From: Pricia mediterranea
GTDB taxonomy: Bacteria > Bacteroidota > Bacteroidia > Flavobacteriales > Flavobacteriaceae
Direction of reading: 5' to 3'
DNA: 64,000 nucleotides
Assembly: GCF_032248455.1 (NCBI RefSeq)
Contig: NZ_JAVTTP010000001.1
Span: 2,168,501-2,232,500, forward strand
In this document: piece by piece, positions 18,130-27,200 of the stretch
Layout: every line of letters begins with the position of its first letter
Numbering within the stretch: position 1 is the stretch's first letter
The notes under the pieces: model-generated
The model's input: only the letters and a program-made list of their open reading frames with translations
The model's database searches: none
What the model was told of the DNA's origin: nothing
Translations under genes and position numbers: made by a program

Positions 18130-19410
18130 TTACATCAAATTTTCGGCACTATCGTAAATCTTTTTTATTGCAGCAGCAATGAGGTCCATATCCCCACGGT
18201 TCCCCAGTAATACCTTATGGTGGATGCATACGGATTCTTCCTTAAAGATGCGTTCACAGACAGGCAATGAAAAACGACTGGGATCAATAGCATTCCAGTA
18301 GCTCTCGTTCAGCTTATGGCGGGCCGGTTTGGTGTGCGGCACATACAACGGACACATATTCAAGGGTTCATAACAGGCATCTATCATAATATCCAATTCT
18401 GCTTCAAGCGCACTTCGGAATCTATCGACCGGTAAGTCCTTAAACTCCTTTTTATTGTACCGAAAAGCGAAATTAAAATAAGCTTTTTTGGTCTCCCTGG
18501 CGTCTCTTTGCAAGGGGGAGACCCCAGGGATTTTCTCAAAAAGTCCGTTTAAATAGGTACCGTTGGCTTCCCGAACGGCATTTTGCTCGGGCATCCTTTT
18601 AAGGCCTTCTACGAGAATCGCCGCTTGAAACTCGGTAATCCTTAGATTGCCCGACTGGATGAAATTGCCTTCATCCCCATAGTCGCCGATACCTTTATCC
18701 GCCCCGATGAGGGAATCTCCTTCGGGTCTGCGGCCACAATTACGTAGGGCATCCAGTTTCTCGGCCAAATCCGGATTGTCTGTCGTCATGGCGCCGCCTT
18801 CCCCGGCGGTCAGGTGTTTGGAGAGCTGAAAGCTAAAGCTACCAACATCGCCGATGCTCCCCGCTTTTTTGCCCCTCCATTCACCCCCGTGTTTATGGGC
18901 ACAGTCCTCTATGACATAAAGCTCGTGTTTTTCGGCAATTTCCATAACGGCATCCATATCGGAAAAGGCTCCGTACAAATGCACGGGAATGACCGCCTTT
19001 GTGCGTGGGGTGATGGCCTTTTCGATTGCTGCGGGGTCGATGCACCATGTATCTTCAAGAACATCGACCAAAATCGGGGTAGCGTTCACGTCGAGCACCG
19101 TTGCGGCGGTCGCCTGCCAGGTAAGCCCCGGCACAATCACCTCATCTCCGAGACCGATACCCATGGCCTCCAGAGCGAGTTGCATGGTCAAGGTGCCGTT
19201 GACGGTGCAGATGGAATATTTAACGCCTGTGAACTCGGCAAAAAGTCGATTAAATTCTGTTTCCTTAGGGCCGTTGTAGGACCATACGCCGCTGTTCAGC
19301 ACCTCGACCAGAGCCTTTTCCTCTTCTTTCCCCCAAGCCGGCCATTTCGGCCAAGGATGGGAGCTCGTATTACGGCAGGGTTTCCCCCCTTGAATCGCTA
19401 ATTGTTGCAT
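18130..19410 (-). CDS. DegT/DnrJ/EryC1/StrS-family PLP aminotransferase
   Basis: The 426-residue protein opens with LAIQGGKPCR, the hallmark of the StsC/AHBA-synthase-like branch of DegT aminotransferases. PLP residues are evident: YVIEDCAHKHGG (Asp169 for the pyridine nitrogen) and SFSFQLSKHLTAGEGGAMTT with Lys198 as Schiff-base lysine. This branch transaminates keto-cyclitols or 3-keto sugars (for example scyllo-inosose). In a catabolic operon it may instead remove or shuttle an amino group. Its 5' end overlaps the GH2 gene by 41 bp, so expression is coupled. The combination with an exo-glucosaminidase-like GH2 points to amino-sugar chemistry; direction and substrate are unknown. Confidence 0.92.
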   Translation of the reverse strand: MQQLAIQGGKPCRNTSSHPWPKWPAWGKEEEKALVEVLNSGVWSYNGPKETEFNRLFAEFTGVKYSICTVNGTLTMQLALEAMGIGLGDEVIVPGLTWQATAATVLDVNATPILVDVLEDTWCIDPAAIEKAITPRTKAVIPVHLYGAFSDMDAVMEIAEKHELYVIEDCAHKHGGEWRGKKAGSIGDVGSFSFQLSKHLTAGEGGAMTTDNPDLAEKLDALRNCGRRPEGDSLIGADKGIGDYGDEGNFIQSGNLRITEFQAAILVEGLKRMPEQNAVREANGTYLNGLFEKIPGVSPLQRDARETKKAYFNFAFRYNKKEFKDLPVDRFRSALEAELDIMIDACYEPLNMCPLYVPHTKPARHKLNESYWNAIDPSRFSLPVCERIFKEESVCIHHKVLLGNRGDMDLIAAAIKKIYDSAENLM

Positions 19411-22006
19411 CGTTGTTCGTTTTTGTTTTGTTCAAATTCCAACCAGCTACTTCTAATTCCGGTACTGCGGTACTGGTAAAGGTGGCTCGTAACGTTCTTT
19501 TTTCGCCCGGCAATAAACTGATAAAATTATCTTCCCAGAAAATAGGGAGAATGGCTTCCCCCGTCTCCTTCTCGATTACATGAAGGTTGATTAGAAAAGC
19601 GATGACAGTACCGTTATTTTTCAACGTGGCGGATATTGCCACGGCATCCCCATCTTCTTCAAGGTTACAGACCACCTCAACATTTACCTTTGACAGGGTA
19701 TTTAGCAAGTTTAGATCAGCGTACTGTTTGCTGGGGGTGTGGTAAGCGAATTCGCCGAGATATGCTTCGTAATCCAGGGTTTCCTCTCGGGTGGAAAGCC
19801 AATAGAAATTAGTATCCATTTCTTTGTTCTGCGCATCGCGAAGCCGAAGATCTAAAAAGTAAGTGGTCGATAAACCTCCTTTCTTGGCTGCAGTTTTAAA
19901 TACAGAAACGGAACTGTCGGCAGGCGCGTCCAAAGTCCTTTCTTCCTCCAAAACCAGCTGTGAATCAATGTCATAAACACGGATCCGGGCCTTCAAGCCT
20001 TCCATGTCCTGCTTATGATCATTGATCAAATAAACTTGACGGTCGCCATAATTGTAAGCCAGATGTAAGGCGGAACAGGCTTTTTGAGTCGCATAAAAGG
20101 CCCCCGTGGGCATCAGGTAATAATCGTAGAGCTGCCAGTACATTTTTGGCCAAGCCGCATTCAACATCCATTGAACCACGCCGGTACATTTCTTTTTATT
20201 GACCTGAAAGGCCTCGAACATGGGGCGCATCAGTTCGTAATTCATGGCCTGAGCCTTTCTATCGAACTCTTCTATAGAATTAGGCTTGCCGTAACGCGCG
20301 TTGAGAGCCTTCTCAAAGCGGTCCAGTTTTTTGAATTCATAAAGTCCGCAGTGATAGTCCCATATTTCGTTGATCGGCCATAATTTGTCACGGGGGATGA
20401 ATTTTTTAAGGCTCTTCAGTTGGGGTGGTTGGGCGCCGGGACCTGTTTCAGTGTTAAATCCATACGCTCCGCCAAACTTGGTATCCGTAAACCAGTACCT
20501 TGGCGCTGTATAGGCATAGGGACCCAGCATCTTTACGCCCGAAGAACCGCTGATTTCACTGACGACGTCTTCGCTACCGACCACGTGTTGATCGCTGCCC
20601 ACGCCCCCGGTCGAATTAAGATAGGGCCGGTCGGGGTCGTATTCGGCAAAGGTCTCGATGTATTTTTGCTCCAAGACCGTAATGGGGACCTTGTCGCTGG
20701 CAACCGTCCAAACAAAGATACTGGGATGGTTGCGAAGCCAAATCACCTGTTCTTGCCAAGCTTGTGCAATGTGTTCGATATCTTCGGGTCTGTAAACCCC
20801 GCCGTAACGCTCATCGACCGGGATGCCCATATGGATTTCATGCTCCCAGTGGCAGCTCCATCCGACCATCAGCAAAATACCGTGTTTATCGCATAGATCG
20901 TACAGTTGGTGATCTTTGCCCCATATTCCTTCGAGACGTATGCAGTTGAGGTTCATCTGCTTGACGTACCGCACTTGGGCTTCGAGGCTTTTATCCGAAT
21001 CCTTTAAAAACAGGTCATCGGTCCACCCCGCCCCTTTGATCATTACTTTCTGTCCGTTAATCTTATAGCCGCGATGGATGTCGTTCAACCAATAGGCTTC
21101 GACCTCCCGGATACCGAAGGTTGTTTTTTCGGCACTTGAAACACGACCGTCAACGATAAATTCCAATTCCAGTTCGTAGAGATCGGGGCTTCCCAGATGA
21201 ACCGGCCACCAAAGCCTAGGGTTTTTGAATGCCAACTGTGGAAATTCATCGGGCCTGAATTCCACCCGTGTTTCACCCCGTGCCGAAAGGTTTATGTGCC
21301 GCTCGAATACTTTGGATGCTATCCGTCCTTTTAGAATCCCCGAGACTTCTTTTGAGGTATCGTTTTTCATTTCGGTCGTCACGGTCAGATCGGCATGCTT
21401 TAAGGTTTTCAGGTCAACCTTGGTCCGAACAAAGGGGTTTTCGATGCGCACCCCGTGATGCAGACGTAAGCTTACAGGCCTGAAAATACCCATATTGCCA
21501 TCGGGCGGGGCGGGATTCCAATCCACATAGCCTGTACTAAAATCGCCGGGCTTGGGGGGTAATACCTCAACAGCCAAAAAGTTGCGCCCTTTAACAATGT
21601 TTTTGCTTACCTCGAAAGAAGTGCGTCGGTAGGCGCCGTTGATTTCTGAAGGGCCGGCAATTTGCTTACCGTTCAGCCAGACCTGCGCCTTGTAGTTGAT
21701 GCCTTCAAACTTTAATACGGCAAATGATTCCGCTTGATCCGTGTCGAGAGTAAAATCGGTGGCATACCACCAAGACACTTCGAACTGCTCTGTCGCTATG
21801 TTTTTAAGATTGTCCCCAACAAAGGGATCTTTGACGATTTCTGCATCGACTAAAGCACCAAGTACCGTAGAAGGGACTTCGGCATCGATCCAGTGATCTA
21901 TTTTCCTACCTGGGCTCGAAATAACCGATCCCGCATCGGAAACATCCCTTGAGGATCGTATTCTCCAATGCTGCGACAGCTGTATCTTAATAGGATTGCC
22001 GTTCAT
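19370..22006 (-). CDS. GH2-family exo-beta-D-glucosaminidase-like glycosidase, no signal peptide
   Basis: The 878-residue protein has the GH2 layout: sugar-binding jelly roll (30-190), immunoglobulin-like domain (190-300), TIM barrel (300-600) and C-terminal beta domains. The barrel closely follows exo-beta-D-glucosaminidase (CsxA-type): NHPSIFVWTVASDKVP with acid/base Asp438, KMLGPYAYTAPRYWF, GGAYGFNTETGPG with nucleophile Glu520, ALNARYGKP, and GVVQWMLNAAWPKMYWQLYD. The Asp in place of the usual GH2 Asn-Glu acid/base is diagnostic of that group. The start MNGNPIKIQL has no signal peptide, so it likely acts in the cytoplasm on an imported oligosaccharide. It lies 10 bp after a small membrane-protein gene. 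Confidence 0.9.
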   Translation of the reverse strand: MNGNPIKIQLSQHWRIRSSRDVSDAGSVISSPGRKIDHWIDAEVPSTVLGALVDAEIVKDPFVGDNLKNIATEQFEVSWWYATDFTLDTDQAESFAVLKFEGINYKAQVWLNGKQIAGPSEINGAYRRTSFEVSKNIVKGRNFLAVEVLPPKPGDFSTGYVDWNPAPPDGNMGIFRPVSLRLHHGVRIENPFVRTKVDLKTLKHADLTVTTEMKNDTSKEVSGILKGRIASKVFERHINLSARGETRVEFRPDEFPQLAFKNPRLWWPVHLGSPDLYELELEFIVDGRVSSAEKTTFGIREVEAYWLNDIHRGYKINGQKVMIKGAGWTDDLFLKDSDKSLEAQVRYVKQMNLNCIRLEGIWGKDHQLYDLCDKHGILLMVGWSCHWEHEIHMGIPVDERYGGVYRPEDIEHIAQAWQEQVIWLRNHPSIFVWTVASDKVPITVLEQKYIETFAEYDPDRPYLNSTGGVGSDQHVVGSEDVVSEISGSSGVKMLGPYAYTAPRYWFTDTKFGGAYGFNTETGPGAQPPQLKSLKKFIPRDKLWPINEIWDYHCGLYEFKKLDRFEKALNARYGKPNSIEEFDRKAQAMNYELMRPMFEAFQVNKKKCTGVVQWMLNAAWPKMYWQLYDYYLMPTGAFYATQKACSALHLAYNYGDRQVYLINDHKQDMEGLKARIRVYDIDSQLVLEEERTLDAPADSSVSVFKTAAKKGGLSTTYFLDLRLRDAQNKEMDTNFYWLSTREETLDYEAYLGEFAYHTPSKQYADLNLLNTLSKVNVEVVCNLEEDGDAVAISATLKNNGTVIAFLINLHVIEKETGEAILPIFWEDNFISLLPGEKRTLRATFTSTAVPELEVAGWNLNKTKTNNDATISDSRGETLP

Positions 22007-22016
22007 GCGTACACCA

Positions 22017-22250
22017 TCAATTTAAATCTTCGGGTTTATATTTTTTCAAGGTGTGGCTGGATTTCCACACCATACCTCCTCCTATAGTCAATAAAACCAA
22101 TCCTGCGACCAAATCGGTCATCTGCTGGACAAAAGTTTCCGTGAAGTACATGGCGATTATTATGATGACCCCGAATAGGCATATGAAAACCCCCAAAGCA
22201 CGGTTTATTTGCGCCGTTTTGATTCTATCCATTCGCTCCTTGCCCTTCAT
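22017..22250 (-). CDS. Small membrane protein of the SSS-GH2 operon (77 aa)
   Basis: The ATG at 22250 starts MKGKERMDRIKTAQINRA followed by two hydrophobic helices (LGVFICLFGVIIIIAMYF and a second of about 20 residues, LVAGLVLLTIGGGMVW) and a polar tail. The same frame stays open upstream to 22463, but that extension overlaps the neighbouring small gene and encodes Arg-rich, non-membrane sequence, so I reject it. It lies 11 bp after the next small gene and 10 bp before GH2. No family is recognised. An accessory subunit of the symporter or a stabilising micropeptide is possible. Confidence 0.7.
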   Translation of the reverse strand: MKGKERMDRIKTAQINRALGVFICLFGVIIIIAMYFTETFVQQMTDLVAGLVLLTIGGGMVWKSSHTLKKYKPEDLN

Positions 22251-22261
22251 GCTACAACGGT

Positions 22262-22477
22262 TTAAAATTGATAATACACACTTGCCAGTATGATTAGTAC
22301 GGCCAACGACCAGAGTTTTAGATTGTTCCACCAGTGGCGATTTTCCTTGGCGATACCTTCGAATATATAATCGTTCGGAAGCATCATGACCAACGCCCCG
22401 ACGACGAAATAAAGTCCGAAAAATATCAATTTTGCGGTTTCTTTGGAAATTCCCGAAAGCCAATCGAAATTTAACAT
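22262..22477 (-). CDS. Small membrane protein adjacent to SSS symporter (71 aa)
   Basis: The 71-residue protein MLNFDWLSGISKETAKLIFF... has two predicted membrane helices (LIFFGLYFVVGALVMML and LWSLAVLIILASVYYQF) separated by a polar loop with KENRHWWNN. Its ATG is 1 bp past the SSS stop codon, strongly implying translational coupling. Such short two-helix proteins occur beside some SSS symporters (compare the small YhdT/DUF997-type partner of pantothenate symporter PanF), but I cannot assign it to that family. Function is inferred only from position. Confidence 0.75.
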   Translation of the reverse strand: MLNFDWLSGISKETAKLIFFGLYFVVGALVMMLPNDYIFEGIAKENRHWWNNLKLWSLAVLIILASVYYQF

Positions 22478-22478
22478 G

Positions 22479-23987
22479 TCACAGGGTTTCGTTTTTAGTG
22501 ATGATTTTCGGGCTGAATACCAACCCTTCGAGGTTCGCCTGGGTATGTCTTTTGGTCAACAAGCTTACTAGAACATTAATAATAAAGGCCAAGAGAAACG
22601 ACCACCAGGAAACATATAGGAAAGGATCCTCTATCGTAAACAAATGGGATTTGGACAGGTTTAGGTACACCGCAAAGCCAATTCCGACGACCAATGCGGA
22701 AAGTCCGCCCCATTGGGTGCTTCGTTTCCAAAAGATTCCCAATAACAAAATGGCGAACAACGGGCCTTGAAAGTAGGACATAAATGTCTGTATCGCCACG
22801 TAAATTCCGGGGAAGTCACTACTGATCGGCGCTGTTGCCACCCCAAGGCCCAACAACACCAAAGTGGTTATCTGGCCCACTTTCAGATAGTGTTTATCTC
22901 CGGCGTTCTTTTTGATAAAAGGCTCATAGATATCCTTGGTAAACAAGGTTGCGGTAGAATTCAGTAACGAATCTACACTGGACATCAGTCCGGCAAAAAA
23001 TGCAGCAAACATCAGTCCGACCAAGCCCGGTGGCAGTATCGTTTTGATCATCATCGGCAGGGCCTGGTCGCCGTCTAGTAAATCGGGATGCACGACAACC
23101 GCCATCAGTCCCGGAAACAATACCAAAATGGGGATAAGCATTTTCAGGGCCGAGCCAAAAATCATACTAGCCTTGGCGTGCCATTCGTTCTTTGCGGTGA
23201 GACAGCGTTGCACTATGGATTGGTTGCCGATCATATAGGCGTTCGCCATAACGAAAGTGAGTCCGAATAAAATGCCTGTCCACGGAAACGGCGAAGGGGT
23301 GTCGATAGGCCTTATAATGTCAAAGTGGCTCTGGTACTCCGGCCCCATACTCATGATTTTATCGACCATGTTCACCCATCCTCCTACGGCATCGAGACTG
23401 AGAAACACCAGGGCGAAACCCCCGATGAACATGATGATCATTTGAACGACGTCGGTCATAATCACTGCCGTGATGCCTCCGAAATAAGTATAGAGGCCCA
23501 CGACCCCGGCGGTAGAAAGTATCGATACCCAAATCGGCCAACCCATTAAAACGTTCAAGAGTACGGCACTGGCCCAAAAAAGCACCCCGAGATCTAGGGC
23601 GAAAAAAAGAATCCACGTGGCCGATGCGATGGTACGTACCGATCTATTGTACCTTCTTCCCAAATATTCGGGGATGGTGTACATTCCCCCGCGCCAGAAA
23701 TAAGGGATAAAAATAAAAGCGGCCAACAGCATCGCCGGCACGGAGCCCACCCAATCAAAATTACCCACGGCGATACCATAGCGGTACGCCTGCCCCGAAA
23801 CCCCTACAAAATCGAGAGCACCGATATCGGAGACCACTATCGACATGCCTATGGCCCAAAAAGGCAGGCTCTTACCCCCTAAAAAATAATCTTTGGAACT
23901 GCCGACAAACCTTTTAAAATAAAGTCCTAATAAAAGCATTCCCACGATGTAGGCTATAACGATAAAGTAGTCGATTCCGCTTAGCAT
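22479..23987 (-). CDS. SSS-family sodium:solute (sugar) symporter
   Basis: The 502-residue integral membrane protein has about 13-14 helices and the SSS pattern: a start with YFIVIAYIVGMLLLGLYFKR, FLGGKSLPFWAIGMSIVVSD, IPEYLGRRYNRSVRTIAS, YFGGITAVIMTDVVQMIIM, and FAAFFAGLMSSVDSLLNSTA with the conserved Ser-Ser-x-Asp-Ser sodium site. This set fits sugar-type SSS proteins (SGLT-like). As the first gene of the operon with the signal-less GH2, it would bring the oligosaccharide released in the periplasm into the cytoplasm. It is transcribed divergently from susC at 24286 across a 298-bp region. Confidence 0.93.
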   Translation of the reverse strand: MLSGIDYFIVIAYIVGMLLLGLYFKRFVGSSKDYFLGGKSLPFWAIGMSIVVSDIGALDFVGVSGQAYRYGIAVGNFDWVGSVPAMLLAAFIFIPYFWRGGMYTIPEYLGRRYNRSVRTIASATWILFFALDLGVLFWASAVLLNVLMGWPIWVSILSTAGVVGLYTYFGGITAVIMTDVVQMIIMFIGGFALVFLSLDAVGGWVNMVDKIMSMGPEYQSHFDIIRPIDTPSPFPWTGILFGLTFVMANAYMIGNQSIVQRCLTAKNEWHAKASMIFGSALKMLIPILVLFPGLMAVVVHPDLLDGDQALPMMIKTILPPGLVGLMFAAFFAGLMSSVDSLLNSTATLFTKDIYEPFIKKNAGDKHYLKVGQITTLVLLGLGVATAPISSDFPGIYVAIQTFMSYFQGPLFAILLLGIFWKRSTQWGGLSALVVGIGFAVYLNLSKSHLFTIEDPFLYVSWWSFLLAFIINVLVSLLTKRHTQANLEGLVFSPKIITKNETL

Positions 23988-24132
23988 CCTATAGTTGTGA
24001 ATTTGGGTTCATTGCTGCTTATTTAGTTTTTAGTCAACATCCTCATCCTCGAGAATAGGTACAGCTCACACAAATTAAATCGAATTCCGATTACGGTGTT
24101 TAGTATATCTTATTGTATTTGCATGGAATTTC

Positions 24133-24148
24133 AACCTGAATACAGGTT
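24133..24148. promoter_or_regulatory. Dyad AACCTG-aata-CAGGTT, candidate operator (copy 1)
   Basis: AACCTGAATACAGGTT is a 6+4+6 inverted repeat in the divergent region. A near copy, AACTTGAATACAGGTT, lies at 38365 upstream of another gene of the same region. Shared flanks (TTCAACCTG in one orientation) strengthen the idea of a common repressor or activator site. No cognate regulator is in the window. Confidence 0.5.
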
Positions 24149-24203
24149 CTTGCTCCTAAAGACGGCGTGAAGGTCAAAATGTCATAAATAACTAACAATA
24201 TAC

Positions 24204-24237
24204 TTGAGGTTTTCCCAAAATTATTAACATAGCTTTG
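24204..24237 (+). promoter_or_regulatory. Bacteroidota-type promoter of the SusCD operon
   Basis: TTG (24204-24206), 23 bp, then TAGCTTTG (24230-24237), an exact TAnnTTTG -7 element. Transcription would begin near 24244, downstream of the ATG at 24235, which supports ATG 24286 as the real susC start. Confidence 0.5.
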
Positions 24238-24285
24238 AAACTCTCTTACCGGGGAAATCTTGAAATTTTCAAATGTATAGACCTT

Positions 24286-27200
24286 ATGAAAACAAATAAT
24301 CTTTGCTACCTCCCGCTCTTAGTGTTCAGCTTGTTTACCGGCGGCCTATTTGCACAGAGCCAGATATCCGGAACGGTTACCGACACCGCGGGAGACGTTC
24401 TGCCTGGCGTTTCCGTTGTACTTAAAGGAACCGTAACAGGGGTGACTACCAATTTTGACGGCCAATACACCATTTCGGTACCGGATGCCCAATCCATTCT
24501 AGTATTCTCATATTTAGGAATGTCCAGCAAGGAAATAGCTGTTGGAAATCGATCGAACATCGATGTGGTTCTAGAGGCTTCGTCCCAAGAACTGGACGAG
24601 GTCGTAGTCACGGCACTTGGAATCTCCCGCGAAAAAAAGTCGCTCGGCTACTCCGTCAGCGAGGTCGGTGGCGATGCCATCGACAATGTGCCGCAGGAAA
24701 ATGCCCTGAACGCGCTTTCCGGGAAGGTATCGGGAGTAGCGATAAACTCGACGGGAACTCCCGGTTCATCTGTGAGTATGGTCATTCGGGGATCGACCTC
24801 ATTATCAGGGGATAATCAACCTCTATTCGTAGTCGACGGCGTGCCCATTTTCAATACGTTGAACAATGTAGGGGGCGTCGGACGAGATAACCGCGTCGAC
24901 TATGGCAATGCCATTTCGGATATCAACACCGATGATATCGAGAGCATGACCGTTTTAAAAGGCGCCAGTGCAGCGGCCCTCTACGGATCCCGCGCGGGCA
25001 ATGGCGTTGTGCTTATCACCACCAAATCGGGTAAATCGAGGAAAGGTCTGGGGGTCACGGTTAACTCCAGTACCGTTTTTGATATCCCCTACCGTTACCT
25101 GGATACCCATTCCCGATTTGCCGCCGGATCACGACCCTATACGCCAGATAATTTCCCGACCAACCCTTATGGTGAAATCTTGATCAGCGAAACCGCATCC
25201 GCATGGGCCGGCCCCGCTTTGGACCAAGGAATCAAGGCCATTCACTGGCCCTATACCGCGCAGGAGCTGGAGAGCGGAAATCCCGTAGCCCGGGAACTTC
25301 GATCGCACAACAATCCGAAAAATTTCTTTAATACGGCCATAACGACGACCAACAACATTTCAGTACAGGACAACACCGAAAAAGTGAATTACCGGCTGTC
25401 GTACAACCACCTGAAGAACAAAGGGTTCATTCCGAATACAGATCTCAACAAGCACAGTATCAACCTAAACTCAAAAATAAACCTGAACCAAAACGTTTCG
25501 GTGAGCTCCAGTTTGAACTACACGAAAACTTATGCCGACAACCGACCGGCCGGTAATAGAGGGGCCAACCCCATCCAGGCCATGTACGAGATCGCCCCCC
25601 ATATCGATGTGCGGGACCTCAAACAGTATTGGTTGCCGGGATTTGAGGGACTGTTTCAAAATTCGCCCTTTGAGTTTGGCGACGATCCGACCGAAACCGA
25701 ATGGAACAATCCGTATTTTTTGGCCAACGAGGTTAACAACGGCTTTGTTAGAAATCGCTTTTATGGGAACATCAGAGCCGACTATAAAATCACAGACGAC
25801 TTTAGCGCCATGCTGCGCTACAATTATGATGAGATCAACGAACAGCGCGAAACCAAGATATCGAACGGCTATACCAACGAAATGAACGGCGCCTACGGGC
25901 TGACGGATATCTTCCGCAAAGAAATCAACGTCGATTTTTTGCTTACCTATGAAAAGAACTTTACGGATTGGGACTTTAGTGTGTCTTTCGGGGGCAACCA
26001 ACGCAAGTTCGACGCTACTACCGTAAGAAATGCCACCAAAAGCAGAGGGCAAGGCCTTTTGACGCCTAATCTTTTTACCTTGAGCAACATAGCGCCCAAC
26101 AACCTTGATTTCGATTCCTATAAACAGGAAAAGAAGGTCAATAGTCTTTACGGACTGGCCAGTATCGGGTTTAAGGATATGTTTTATTTAGATGTCACCG
26201 GCAGAAACGACTGGTCAAGCACCCTGCCCGACAGCAACAATTCTTACTTTTACCCCTCGATATCGGGAAGCCTTTTATTGAACAACGCTTTCGATATGGG
26301 CAACAAAGTGTCATTGATCAAGCTTCGGGCCGGTTATGCGGAGGTCGGAAACGACACGGATCCCTACAATCTGATTCCCGTATTGAACAGTGGTGGTTCA
26401 TGGGGCGATGCCTCCCTGCTTTCCGTACCGGGCGACCTATTGAACACAGGGCTGAAACCGGAGTCCCAGAATTCTTGGGAGGTCGGTGTCGATATGGCCT
26501 TCCTAGGCAGTCGTCTGCGCTTGGATGCCACCTACTACGAAAGTGACAATCGGGATCAGATATTCCCGGTAAACAACCCCATCTCCTCCGGCTATGATAC
26601 CAAATTCATCAACGCCGGCCTGCTTACGAGCGAAGGAGTCGAGGCCAGTCTCGGGGGCACTCTCGTAACCAATAGGGACTGGAACTGGGACATGGATTTT
26701 GTTTTTACCAGAAACCGCACTACGGTTGTCAAACTTGCGGAAGACATGAATTCGATAACGTTGTGGACCGATGCTAAGGGAGGTGCCATTACCTGGCTCG
26801 GAGAAGAAATAGGCAATATTGTAGATCGTGAGTTGGTTCGGGTCGAAGATTTAAACTCCCCCTACCACGGATGGCCCCTGATCGATGACGAGGGTTTTGA
26901 GAACAGTGACCGTACCCTAGAAGATGAAGATGGGAACCGTGTCGCCCCCATCATAGGCAATTTCAATCCCGATTTTATATTGGGCATGACGACTTCGGTG
27001 TCTTATAAAAATTTGTCGCTCTCCATGAATCTCGATTGGCGCAAAGGCGGACAATTCGTCTCACAGACACACCGTTACGGGGAGTCTGACATGCATACCC
27101 AACGCTGGCTCGACAAATTGCATAATTTGAATGACGTAGGGGACATTCCCACCTATATAAAAGAGAATGAGAATCAATATCTGTCCGAAGATGGCGAATT

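Larger units (their letters stand above)
23988..24285. promoter_or_regulatory. Divergent regulatory region between SSS operon and SusCD operon
   Basis: This non-coding interval carries the leftward promoter of the SSS-GH2-DegT operon and the rightward promoter of the SusCD operon, with a dyad at 24133 between them. The arrangement suggests one regulator controls both the inner- and outer-membrane transporters. Confidence 0.55.

Noticed and set aside
18957-19401. Long plus-strand frames opposite the aminotransferase, GH2, SusC and VCBS genes
   Set aside because: They are shadows of well-supported minus-strand genes with no plausible products.
22017-22463. A 148-residue frame on the minus strand
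   Set aside because: Its first half is Arg-rich sequence overlapping the clear 71-aa membrane-protein gene; the 77-aa version from 22250 is preferred.
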